Source: Acinetobacter colistiniresistens (GTDB taxonomy: Bacteria; Pseudomonadota; Gammaproteobacteria; Pseudomonadales; Moraxellaceae). Taken from it: DNA of 64,000 nucleotides. Below the pieces are notes generated by a model. The model did not search any database, had not been told where the DNA came from, and saw only the letters and a list, made by a program, of their open reading frames with translations. Positions 18,946 to 26,788 of this stretch are shown one piece after another (positions within the stretch are counted from its first letter, which is position 1; the number at the start of each line of letters is the position of its first letter). The DNA is taken from the NCBI RefSeq assembly GCF_000413935.1, contig NZ_KE340379.1, forward strand, positions 654,189 through 718,188. Reading direction: 5' to 3'. The translations under genes were made by a program, and so were the position numbers.

Positions 18946-19848
18946 TTAAGCCACCTGACCTAACGGGTTAATCTTATCATAGTACATTGCTTCAAACTCA
19001 AAAGGCGATACATAACCCAGTGCACTGTGTACACGCTTTTTATTGAACCAATCTACCCAGTTTAGTGTCGCAAGTTGTACATCTGCTAAACCTTGCCAAT
19101 CTGCTTTTAAATATTCAATCACCTCTGTTTTGTATAAGCCATTCACCGTTTCAGCCAGAGCATTATCGTATGAATCACCCGTTGTACCGACTGATGCTCG
19201 TAAATTTGCTGCTTCTAAACGATTGGTATAGCGAATGGAAAGATATTGCACACCTCTGTCGGAATGATGAATCACATTCTTTGGCATGCCTCGATCATGC
19301 AATGCTTGCTCTAATGCATCAAGCACCATATCTGTATTCATCCGTGTAGATACTTTCCATCCAACAATTGCTCGTGAGAACACATCAATAACAAATGCGG
19401 TATATACCCAGCCTGAATGAGTTTGAATATACGTAAAGTCACCCACCCATAGTTGGTTTGGATGATCAGCATTAAAATTACGTTTCACTAAATCATCTGC
19501 CCGTTTTTGGTCATCTCGGTTACGGGTGGTTTGTTTATTCTTACCACGCCAAACACCTTGTATACCTAGCTTTTGCATCAATCGAGCAACTGTACAACGT
19601 GCAATAACATAACCCTCACGTTTCAATTTTTGCCAAACTTTACGTACACCATATCGACCTGAACTTTCTTTCCAAATTCGTTTAATTTGTTCAGCATGAT
19701 ACTCATCATGTAGATCTCGTTTCGCTCGATGTTCTGGATTGTCAGTGAGATCTAAAGTTCGGTAATAGGTTGAAGGTGCAATCGGTAAAATTCTACAAAT
19801 CGCTTCAACACCATATCGATCTTTATTGTTATGGATAAAATCCACCAT
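18946..19848 (-). CDS. IS3-family transposase OrfB (DDE integrase)
   Basis: The 300-residue product has an N-terminal HTH_21-like region (YGVEAICRIL and SGRYGVRKVWQKL) followed by an rve integrase core. The catalytic triad is visible: Asp in WVGDFTYI, Asp in HHSDRGVQYLS and Glu in NALAETVNGLYKTE. The final HSALGYVSPFEFE motif is typical of IS3 elements. It is probably made mainly as an OrfA-OrfB fusion by a -1 frameshift at TTTTTTC near the end of orfA. The fused reading gives RPPTQIMVDFI at the junction, a pattern common in this family. Confidence 0.95.
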   Translation of the reverse strand: MVDFIHNNKDRYGVEAICRILPIAPSTYYRTLDLTDNPEHRAKRDLHDEYHAEQIKRIWKESSGRYGVRKVWQKLKREGYVIARCTVARLMQKLGIQGVWRGKNKQTTRNRDDQKRADDLVKRNFNADHPNQLWVGDFTYIQTHSGWVYTAFVIDVFSRAIVGWKVSTRMNTDMVLDALEQALHDRGMPKNVIHHSDRGVQYLSIRYTNRLEAANLRASVGTTGDSYDNALAETVNGLYKTEVIEYLKADWQGLADVQLATLNWVDWFNKKRVHSALGYVSPFEFEAMYYDKINPLGQVA

Positions 19849-20165
19849 TATTTGTGTGGGCGGTCGAGCTCCGCCTGGGCGAAAAAAGCGGCTGCTTTAC
19901 GTAGAATTTCATTGGCACGTTTTAATTCTTTAATTTCACGTTCCATTTGCTTCATTTTTTCTTGGTCAGATATCTGTTGTACTTTGGCAGGATTTAGTTG
20001 ATCCAGATGCTTTAAATACCAAACACGCAATGTTTCAGGAGTACAACCGATTTTAGGAGCAATAGCTGTGATTGCTGCCCAAGTAGAAGGATAATCTTTT
20101 TCAGATTCAATTAGTAATTGAACCGCTCTTTCTCTAATTTCGGGGGTATAGTTTGGTTTTGTCAT
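19848..20165 (-). CDS. IS3-family transposase OrfA
   Basis: This 105-residue protein has an N-terminal helix-turn-helix (about residues 8-55, with IGCTPETLRVWYLKH) that should bind the IS ends. A leucine-zipper-like coiled coil follows around MEREIKELKRANEILRKAA. The C-terminus FFAQAELDRPHK is the standard OrfA ending. The slippery heptamer TTTTTTC lies 11 codons before the stop and would shift ribosomes into orfB. The orfA stop and the orfB start at 19848 nearly coincide. Confidence 0.93.
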   Translation of the reverse strand: MTKPNYTPEIRERAVQLLIESEKDYPSTWAAITAIAPKIGCTPETLRVWYLKHLDQLNPAKVQQISDQEKMKQMEREIKELKRANEILRKAAAFFAQAELDRPHK

Positions 20166-20215
20166 CGGGATAGTCTCTCAGAATATTGACTCTCCGACAA
20201 ACCCGGTACGGTTCA

Positions 20216-20640
20216 ATATGGTAATAGCCTTGGGTAAAAAGCTTTTTTAACCAGGATTCGGTACTTCGATCGCGGATACCATACACCATGTCATAACCAC
20301 TTTTCCAAAGTTGAATCATGGTTGGGATGGCATCCAGAGGGTGTTGGAAATCTGCATCAATCAGTAAAGCAGCATCGCCTGTGACATGGTCCAGACCCGC
20401 ACTTAACGCGGCTTCTTTATCAAAATTACGCGATAGGGTGAGTATGCGTAATGGATAGTCGTCAAGCATTTGCTGTAGAACGGCGATACTTTGATCTTGG
20501 CTACCATCATCTACAATAATGATTTCATAGCATAAATTTTGTTGTTCCAGTTGCTGAGCCAAAGCAGGAATAAATTTTTTCAGATTCTCTGCTTCGTTAT
20601 AAGCTGGGACGACACAAGATAAAAATGGACTGTTTATCAT
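20216..20640 (-). pseudogene. family-2 glycosyltransferase, 5' part, cut by IS
   Basis: This is the N-terminal catalytic half (about 141 residues) of a GtrB/FlmF-like enzyme that would transfer a nucleotide-activated sugar to undecaprenyl phosphate. It has the GT-A motifs SCVVPAYNEAENL, IIIVDDGSQDQS, LSRNFDKEAAL and the metal-binding DADFQHP. The true start is ATG at 20640, which overlaps the stop of the upstream deacetylase gene as ATGA. Reading continues into the IS and stops at 20134 after 27 foreign residues. Without its membrane helices the product should be inactive. The 3' part is at 18348-18906. Confidence 0.9.
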
Positions 20641-21431
20641 CGTAATGCATCCATTGGGGTCAGCGAAATTTGATAGAGTCGACAATCATCACGAAACTGA
20701 GATGAACTGAGATATTGAAATTCCCGAACACGTGCCTGAGCTATCGGGTCCTGATGGTCAATTGCTTGGGTTGCTGGATGGCACATGATTAATAAATTAT
20801 CTTGTGCGCGCATTAACCACTGTTGGTTTAATCCAGCGTAGTCTTCGTGCTCAAAATCATAGATTCCTGCAAAATATTGGTTTTGAGGGATATTTTTTTG
20901 CTTACATTGGGATGCTAATGTGGTTGCACCCAGCGCCGAGAGTAACCGTGTTTTGATGGTGTAATGAGAAATGGTGAGGGGATGTTGCAGGTTTCTGACC
21001 CATCCCTGAAAATTTTGCTGTTTAAGGAAGTTAATCAAGACATCCCGAATGATTGGAAATTGATGGATATGCTGATGTCCATCAATAAAATCAGGTTGTT
21101 TGCCCATCGCCGTAATAAAATTATTCCATTGCTGTTCGAGACTGCGTTGAATCAGTTGAGCATCTAACTGGCGTGTCCATGCTTTCAACATCAGCATGGG
21201 AAGTGGTGATGCTACGGTTTCTGCTTGAAAGGCGTGGGTAAAATTAAGGTGTAAACCGACTTCTACATGAGCCGTTAATGCTTTGAGTTGTTGTGCTGCA
21301 ATTGGCCAATGTTCGGATTGGGTCATACATGAAGTTGCATGTAAAACCCCTTTTTTAATTAGCAATAAAATTGCCTCTGAAATTTCAGGGTTCATTGCAA
21401 AATCATCAGCGCAATAGCAGATTTTAGCCAT
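20637..21431 (-). CDS. NaxD-like polysaccharide deacetylase (ChbG/HpnK/YdjC family)
   Basis: The 264-residue protein begins with the family motif CADDFAMNP (Asp9, Asp10). It has His61 in VGLHLNFTHAF and the metal-site cluster DGHQHIHQFP (His119, His121, His123). YdjC-family enzymes remove acetyl groups from N-acetyl sugars. In Francisella and A. baumannii, NaxD deacetylates N-acetylgalactosamine on the undecaprenyl carrier before galactosamine is added to lipid A. The gene heads an operon with the expected partner transferases and flippase, and a PmrA-box match lies upstream. That context makes NaxD the best reading, though assignment to substrate is inference. Confidence 0.82.
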   Translation of the reverse strand: MAKICYCADDFAMNPEISEAILLLIKKGVLHATSCMTQSEHWPIAAQQLKALTAHVEVGLHLNFTHAFQAETVASPLPMLMLKAWTRQLDAQLIQRSLEQQWNNFITAMGKQPDFIDGHQHIHQFPIIRDVLINFLKQQNFQGWVRNLQHPLTISHYTIKTRLLSALGATTLASQCKQKNIPQNQYFAGIYDFEHEDYAGLNQQWLMRAQDNLLIMCHPATQAIDHQDPIAQARVREFQYLSSSQFRDDCRLYQISLTPMDALR

Positions 21432-21524
21432 ATCAATGCCTCAATTTAGACCAATCAAAAGATAAGATAGTGACCTAGTCTTACCTTTTAATTAATTTCG
21501 ATGAAAGCAATATGCCAAGATATC

Positions 21525-21541
21525 CTTAATAGCAACTTAAA
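21525..21541 (-). promoter_or_regulatory. candidate PmrA box upstream of the naxD-like operon
   Basis: On the - strand the site reads TTTAAG-TTGCT-ATTAAG. This fits HTTAAD-N5-HTTAAD, the PmrA half-site pattern described for Acinetobacter, and differs from the Salmonella YTTAAK-N5-YTTAAK form at one base. It lies about 94 bases upstream of the deacetylase ATG. A possible -10 (CATATT) follows 10 bases after the second half-site. The region is AT-rich, so chance matches are possible. Confidence 0.5.
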
Positions 21542-21551
21542 GTATTAAAAG

Positions 21552-22640
21552 CTATTTTTTCACGAGACGATAATAAGAAAGTGTCAGTAAAACTGCAGCA
21601 AGCGTTGCAAGATAAATTAATTTCGGTGCCACAATGGAGGTTGGTACGCCCATTTGGTTAAGCTGAACAAACATTTGTACACCATGGGTGGATGGGAGTG
21701 TCCATGCCAACCATTGCATCCACTGCGGCATGGCTTCATGAGGCCACGCTGTTCCTGTTAATAAGAACAGCGGCACAGAGGTGACCACGATCAAGTGCCC
21801 AACACGTTCAGGCATATCCACCAGTGAACCGACCAACATGCCTAGGCCGATGACACAGCTGACATAGATCGGTACAGCGAGGAGCATGCCCCAGAAATTA
21901 CCGCCGTGTGGAAATTCATACAACCAGAAGGTAAAGCCAAACAAATACAGGCAGCTGAGACAACCTGTTGTAAAAATTGCAGCAAAGGTTGCCCAGAACT
22001 CTACCGGTTTAGCGACCCAACCCTTTTCACGATAGCTGGCAATGAGCATGGCAAGTCCGAGTAAAATGGTTTGATGAATAATCAGACTGGCAACTGCTGG
22101 AAAAATATAACTACCATAGCCTGACAGGGTGTTAAACAATGGAATTTGATGGATGGAGAGTTCAGGTTCAAACGCAGAGGCATTGCCAAACTTTTCGAGA
22201 TGCTCTTTTAGCGTATATTCAATTGAGCCTGCTAAGCCTACACCGACTTCCTTGGTGCGAATGAAATAAGCGGTACTGAGATATAGACCAATCCCCCCCA
22301 TTTCGCCACGTTTTAAGCTATTGGTCAGATTTTCAGGGAGTAACAAGATGCCTTCAGCTTGCTGGTTTTGAACCATTCGCTGTGCTTCCAAAAAGTTATC
22401 AGTCACCGTTGTGATCTTGATATGTGGACTATTTGAAGCTTGGCTAATGATTTTTGAGGTCAAAATGCTTTGTTCTTCATCCACAATCACAATCGGGATA
22501 TCTTCGGCTGTTTGGGCTTTATAGGCGGTTGGATAAAAAAAACTATAGAGCAAAGTCGCTGCGATGAGTGTGGTAAACACTGAACTGTTGGCAAAAATAT
22601 TTTTAAAGGTCTGTAGGTAATAACTGAAAAATGACTTCAT
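21552..22640 (-). CDS. ABC-2 type transporter permease (second of pair)
   Basis: This 362-residue protein has one N-terminal helix, a periplasmic domain of about 140 residues (with IVIVDEEQSILTSKI) and about five C-terminal helices. The layout is that of YhhJ/YbhR-type ABC-2 permeases. The segment VTSVPLFLLTGTAWPHEAMP near the C-terminus is a family hallmark. The open frame can begin at TTG 22646, but the ATG at 22640 overlaps the upstream gene's stop as ATGA, so it is the likely start. With its partner permease it would form the membrane core of an exporter fed by the HlyD and TolC proteins upstream. No ATPase gene is present here. Confidence 0.85.
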   Translation of the reverse strand: MKSFFSYYLQTFKNIFANSSVFTTLIAATLLYSFFYPTAYKAQTAEDIPIVIVDEEQSILTSKIISQASNSPHIKITTVTDNFLEAQRMVQNQQAEGILLLPENLTNSLKRGEMGGIGLYLSTAYFIRTKEVGVGLAGSIEYTLKEHLEKFGNASAFEPELSIHQIPLFNTLSGYGSYIFPAVASLIIHQTILLGLAMLIASYREKGWVAKPVEFWATFAAIFTTGCLSCLYLFGFTFWLYEFPHGGNFWGMLLAVPIYVSCVIGLGMLVGSLVDMPERVGHLIVVTSVPLFLLTGTAWPHEAMPQWMQWLAWTLPSTHGVQMFVQLNQMGVPTSIVAPKLIYLATLAAVLLTLSYYRLVKK

Positions 22641-23767
22641 GAACAAAGCTCCTGAGTATTTTTCTTTAACAGACGCACGCTCAATATAAAGAATAAAGCT
22701 GCAAAGAGGATTAATATGCCGAATGGAACCAGTGAAACATAGAGATCACTGCCGATAATCCATTGCTCGGTTTGCAGTTTGGCATAAGGCGTATAGGGAA
22801 TAATCATCGACCAGAATTGAGTAAATGCGGGTGCATTGTTCAAAGGCAGGGTAATCCCTGAGAAGCTGGGGGATGATCCACCGTAGAGTGCAATAAAGCC
22901 AAAGGTTTTGGGTAAGTTCTGGGTGGCCAAGACTACCGTACTACTAATGACGGCATAGGCAAAATACAATAGAAATTGAGCGACCAGAATCAAGCTGAGC
23001 GAACCTGCAATGAAGTAACCACGAATATGTGCCAGCCAGAACATCCAGCACCAAGTCCATGCACAAAAAATAAAGACATAAAGCAAGATTTTACCCAGTA
23101 GGCTGGAAATAATTTGTTTTGAGGTGACCCATTCACCGACTGTTTTACGCTTAAACTCTTGTCCAATGGCAAAAGCGACACAACAGCATAACAATAAGTG
23201 TAAAACGGCAGGCACCATAAATGGTTCGAGAAACAGTTCATAGCTCATGCTTGGGTTATACAGAGTTGAAATCTTGATATGTGGTGTCGGCATATCCAGA
23301 TAGGGAATGCTATTGGCTAAATAGCTTTGCCCCATGTAATCAGCCATGCCATTCAAGGTGCTGATTAGCATGGCTGAAGAAATAGTATTGCCGATACTAA
23401 AAAAAGACTGGTTATAGGCAATACTGATCTGCGCATCTTGGGCTCTGACCAGACGTTGTTCAGCACCCTCAGGGATCATCACGAAGCCCCAAGCTTCCGT
23501 TTTGTTGATCAGCCGTTCAGCTTCATCTTGACTGGCGGTAATGGTTTTAACTTTTAGCGTATGGTTAATACTAAGCGCATGAATCACTTTGCGACTCATT
23601 TCACTTTGATCTTGATCGATAACGACAATTGGTAAGTGTTCGGCTTTACCTGCTGAAAACATGCTGCCAAACAGCAGGATCACCAACAAGGGGGCAATCA
23701 CCGCCATAAATAGATCAACTTTATGGCGTTTTAAATAGCGCAACTCCCGCAGCATGACTGCAAACAT
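22637..23767 (-). CDS. ABC-2 type transporter permease (first of pair)
   Basis: The 376-residue product has the same layout as its downstream neighbour: one N-terminal helix, a large periplasmic domain beginning LPIVVIDQDQSEMSRKV, and five or six C-terminal helices. The two are diverged paralogues and probably form a heterodimer. The start lies 3 bases after the HlyD gene stop. The substrate could be a drug, a lipid or a hydrophobic metabolite; sequence does not decide. The operon order TolC, HlyD, permease, permease is complete except for a nucleotide-binding subunit. Confidence 0.85.
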   Translation of the reverse strand: MFAVMLRELRYLKRHKVDLFMAVIAPLLVILLFGSMFSAGKAEHLPIVVIDQDQSEMSRKVIHALSINHTLKVKTITASQDEAERLINKTEAWGFVMIPEGAEQRLVRAQDAQISIAYNQSFFSIGNTISSAMLISTLNGMADYMGQSYLANSIPYLDMPTPHIKISTLYNPSMSYELFLEPFMVPAVLHLLLCCCVAFAIGQEFKRKTVGEWVTSKQIISSLLGKILLYVFIFCAWTWCWMFWLAHIRGYFIAGSLSLILVAQFLLYFAYAVISSTVVLATQNLPKTFGFIALYGGSSPSFSGITLPLNNAPAFTQFWSMIIPYTPYAKLQTEQWIIGSDLYVSLVPFGILILFAALFFILSVRLLKKNTQELCS

Positions 23768-23770
23768 TGC

Positions 23771-24931
23771 TTATTTTGCCTCTTCAATTTTAAACAACAC
23801 ACTCATGCCAACTTTTAAATCAGGAATTGATTGTTCAGGCATCAGATGAAACTTGAAGCTGCGAATATCATAACCACCAGTTTGGCGTGTGGTTTTGATG
23901 GTGGCAAAGTCACCTTCAGCATCAATATTTTTCACCTTAAAAGTGGCTTTTTGATTCAGTGCAGGAATGAAGCCTTCTAGCGTTTTAGTTTTGTAGACCG
24001 AACTATACATATCTTCACGAACATTCAGGCTGACCCATAAATCGTGGTCTTCAATGATACTGACTACAGGGACACCAGTGGCAACGAGTTCAGTTGGCTT
24101 ACCATAGGTTTTAGACACCGTACCATCGGTCGGCGAATACAGTTTGGTTTCTTCCGTCAGGGCATTGGCTTCTTTGACCGCAGCTTGTGCCATGGCAACT
24201 TGCGCATCAGCCGTGGATTTCTGCTGCTCGGTACTACCACGTTTGGCACGTGCATACTGTTGATAAGATCCTTCTGCTGTTTCACGGGCAGAGGTTTGTG
24301 CTGCCAACATTTCATCGCGGCGTTGGCGTGAAATTACCCCTTGTTGATAGAGTGTCTCACCACGCTTATACGTCGTTGCGGCCAATTCAGCTTGGGTTTT
24401 CATCGCTTGCCAATTGGCATAAAGTGTATCGATATTTTCTTGTTGTGCACCACGATACACAGTTGAATGGAACGCTGTTGCACTTTGTAAAGCGGCTTGC
24501 GCCTGTTCTTTTTTCGCTTCGAGTTCAGGACTGACGAAACGAACCAATGCTTGGCCTTTCTTAATCGGCTGGCCTTCAGTGACATAAAATTCTTCAATGC
24601 GGCTTGGGACTTTGGTGCTGATATGAACAGTTTCAGACTCAACCCGACCTTGCAGTTCAATCGCTTGGGGTTGATAAGCTTTCCATAATCCAAATGCAAT
24701 GACGCCCAATAGCAGAATCAGAATGATCAGCCCAATCAGTTTTGCTTTTGATTTTTTCGGTGGCTCAGCGGGTGGTTGTTGCGAATTTGAAGTGCTGCTA
24801 TCAGGTTCCGCTTGATTGGCTTTTTCAGCAGGGCTCACTTGCGCTGTTGCTGTTTCAGGACTTTGAGTCGTCGTTTTTTCCACTTGATCTATATCGCGTT
24901 CTGAATTGGATGATGATTGGTTTTGGCTCAT
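23771..24931 (-). CDS. HlyD/EmrA-type membrane fusion protein
   Basis: This 386-residue periplasmic adaptor has a long hydrophilic N-terminus rich in Ser, Gln and Pro, then a single membrane anchor (KLIGLIILILLLGVIAFGLW). A biotinyl-lipoyl-like half domain (GRVESETVHISTKVPSRIEE), a coiled-coil hairpin (about 145-260), and a beta-barrel domain follow. It should bridge the two ABC-2 permeases and the TolC-like channel. The frame opens at TTG 24943, but GGAG lies 6 bases before the ATG at 24931, giving MSQNQSS as the N-terminus. The cytoplasmic tail before the helix, about 65 residues, is longer than usual. Confidence 0.9.
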   Translation of the reverse strand: MSQNQSSSNSERDIDQVEKTTTQSPETATAQVSPAEKANQAEPDSSTSNSQQPPAEPPKKSKAKLIGLIILILLLGVIAFGLWKAYQPQAIELQGRVESETVHISTKVPSRIEEFYVTEGQPIKKGQALVRFVSPELEAKKEQAQAALQSATAFHSTVYRGAQQENIDTLYANWQAMKTQAELAATTYKRGETLYQQGVISRQRRDEMLAAQTSARETAEGSYQQYARAKRGSTEQQKSTADAQVAMAQAAVKEANALTEETKLYSPTDGTVSKTYGKPTELVATGVPVVSIIEDHDLWVSLNVREDMYSSVYKTKTLEGFIPALNQKATFKVKNIDAEGDFATIKTTRQTGGYDIRSFKFHLMPEQSIPDLKVGMSVLFKIEEAK

Positions 24932-24943
24932 AAATTTCTCCAA

Positions 24944-26440
24944 TTAACGGATATAGTCAGTACGTGGTTGATTAACATAAAGCTTGAATTCATCAATCGA
25001 ACCGTAGCTTTGTAATAAGGTCGCTAAAGATAGAATATATTTGTAGGAGTTAATTGCCATTTCACTTCTTAATGCACTGAGGGCATTTTGAGCATCAATG
25101 ACTTGTGTTGCCGTACCCATACCTTCTTTAAATGAAAGCTGTTGGATGCGTAAGTTTTCTTGTGCGGCTTTGGTATTTTGAGTAAGTAGTTGATGGCTGG
25201 TTTGAGAGGAGCTCAATTCGCTATAAGACTTATACAGTACATTTTCAACTTCTTGCTTAGTCCGTTCAGTCATCAGTTCAGCAGCGTACTTTTTGAGTTC
25301 AGCAGCACGAATATTTTTATTGTTATCAATCCCGGAGAATAAATTATATTTGGCCATCACGCCCACAATCCAGTTGTCTTTATTGTCCAATCCATATTCA
25401 CCAAAGGCAAACAGGCTTGGCTTTTTTGCTGATTGCTGGACTTTGATATTTTCATTGGCAAGTTGTGTATCCATTTGCAGTTTTTTAATCAAACTTGAAT
25501 TTTGATCATAATTGGCGAGCAGCTTATCCAAAGAGTGATTTTGTGCGGTATTGACAAAGAGTGGGGTGGTGAGCTTTAAACCTTCTTTGGTTTTTAATAA
25601 ATTCTGTAAGCTGAATTGGCTGGCTTGCAGGTTTGACTGTGCATTTCGATAGGTTCGCTCTGCATTATTGCGCGCCACCTCAAATTGCATGCGTTGGCCT
25701 TTATTAATAAAACCTTGCTGTTCTAGTTTAAGCGCATTGCCATAGTGTTCTTGCATCGCATTTAAATTGAAAAGGCTGGCATTGAGTAATTGCTGTTGTA
25801 ATTGCACGTTAAAATAAGACTGAATCATCTCGAAACGTTGTGAGTCTTGTTGTTGTTTTTCACTGATGTTCGAGCGTTGAGCCTGAATACTGGCAATTTG
25901 TTTGGCACTATTAATTTTACCACCGGTATAGAGCGGCATAACCATTGAAATGGAGGTGCGAACGTCATGATCTTTTACCGTTACATCCAGATTATTGGGA
26001 ACCTGATTTAAACCTTCGTTGACGGTTTGATCAAAACCTTGACTGACCTGATCAATCACTTCTGGCGGAAGTGTGCCTCCCCATTGCGATAATTTGTCAT
26101 CAAAACCACGTGTGAGCGAGTTTTCAAGTCGACGTTTACTGGACTCTAAAGGGACGCTGGTTTCACTGCGAAATGAGTAAGCACGGGCGTTTAAGTCAAT
26201 ACGTGGGAGTCCCAAATGCTTGACGGCTTCCATTTCCAGCTGAGAAGCTTGTTGTAACGCTTGTTGTGCCTGCGATGCATAAGCATTTTCCACAACATAT
26301 TGTTCAGCGTCACTATAACTAAAGGTCTGTGCGAGTAAGGCTGTAGGAAATAGGGCACAGCTGATTAAGCTTATACTCAAGCTTAACATTTTAGGAAACC
26401 GTTGGAGCTTAAAACTCGGTCGATCGTGTCGTTTCAACAT
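24944..26440 (-). CDS. TolC-family outer membrane efflux protein
   Basis: The product of about 498 residues has two outer-membrane-factor repeats made of long helices rich in Gln and Asn, and a signal peptide ending at LLAQ. Segments such as VSMVMPLYTGGKIN-like SMVMPLYTGGKI and VGVMAKYNLFSG are the paired beta-barrel strands of this family. It would form the outer-membrane channel of the exporter encoded by the next three genes. The longest frame starts at TTG 26455. I use the ATG at 26440, though an ATG further in, just before LSLSISLISC, would give a more usual signal peptide. No clear ribosome-binding site decides. Confidence 0.88.
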   Translation of the reverse strand: MLKRHDRPSFKLQRFPKMLSLSISLISCALFPTALLAQTFSYSDAEQYVVENAYASQAQQALQQASQLEMEAVKHLGLPRIDLNARAYSFRSETSVPLESSKRRLENSLTRGFDDKLSQWGGTLPPEVIDQVSQGFDQTVNEGLNQVPNNLDVTVKDHDVRTSISMVMPLYTGGKINSAKQIASIQAQRSNISEKQQQDSQRFEMIQSYFNVQLQQQLLNASLFNLNAMQEHYGNALKLEQQGFINKGQRMQFEVARNNAERTYRNAQSNLQASQFSLQNLLKTKEGLKLTTPLFVNTAQNHSLDKLLANYDQNSSLIKKLQMDTQLANENIKVQQSAKKPSLFAFGEYGLDNKDNWIVGVMAKYNLFSGIDNNKNIRAAELKKYAAELMTERTKQEVENVLYKSYSELSSSQTSHQLLTQNTKAAQENLRIQQLSFKEGMGTATQVIDAQNALSALRSEMAINSYKYILSLATLLQSYGSIDEFKLYVNQPRTDYIR

Positions 26441-26455
26441 TTGAGCATGTCGCAA

Positions 26456-26788
26456 TTTAATAATATCCTGAGTAAGTCTAAATTCTTTTTATAAAAATTA
26501 AATATTATTTTTTTAATTAAATAGTTATATGGAAAGGATTGGTGTAGTGAATTTGTAAAAAGTAGAGTTTTTAATCTAAATAAATGCAGTGTAAATTGAA
26601 GCATTGAGTGCTAATAAATAGATGATTTCAGTCTGGCCTAAAATAATTGTAATGACAAAACATGATTGAAAAATTAATAGTTTTTTTGCAGTAATATTTA
26701 AATATTTACTGGATAAGCTGCTGCAAGCTTCGCCAATCTATGATTAAATTCCCATTCCAATCTGTTCCACTTTAACAAGGGAAAACTC
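26456..26788. other. AT-rich divergent promoter region between the exporter operon and serC
   Basis: About 330 very AT-rich bases contain no gene. They must hold the promoters of serC (+) and of the TolC-headed operon (-). A short imperfect dyad with CAGTAA/TTACTG arms lies near 26689-26711. I cannot place promoters with confidence. Confidence 0.5.

Larger units (their letters stand above)
18907..20215 (-). mobile_element. complete IS3-family insertion sequence, 1309 bp
   Basis: The element is bounded by perfect 25-bp inverted repeats, 18907-18931 and 20191-20215, starting TGAACCGTACCGGG at the left and ending CCCGGTACGGTTCA at the right. It is flanked by ATA direct repeats. It carries two overlapping - strand genes for the helix-turn-helix OrfA and the DDE integrase OrfB, as in IS3-family elements. 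Both look intact, so it may be active. It lies in the same orientation as the glycosyltransferase gene it interrupts. I cannot name the exact IS without a database search. Confidence 0.95.

Noticed and set aside
22637..26440. Reading the exporter as an intact ABC transporter operon with its own ATPase
   Set aside because: No Walker A, signature or Walker B sequence occurs in any of the four products.
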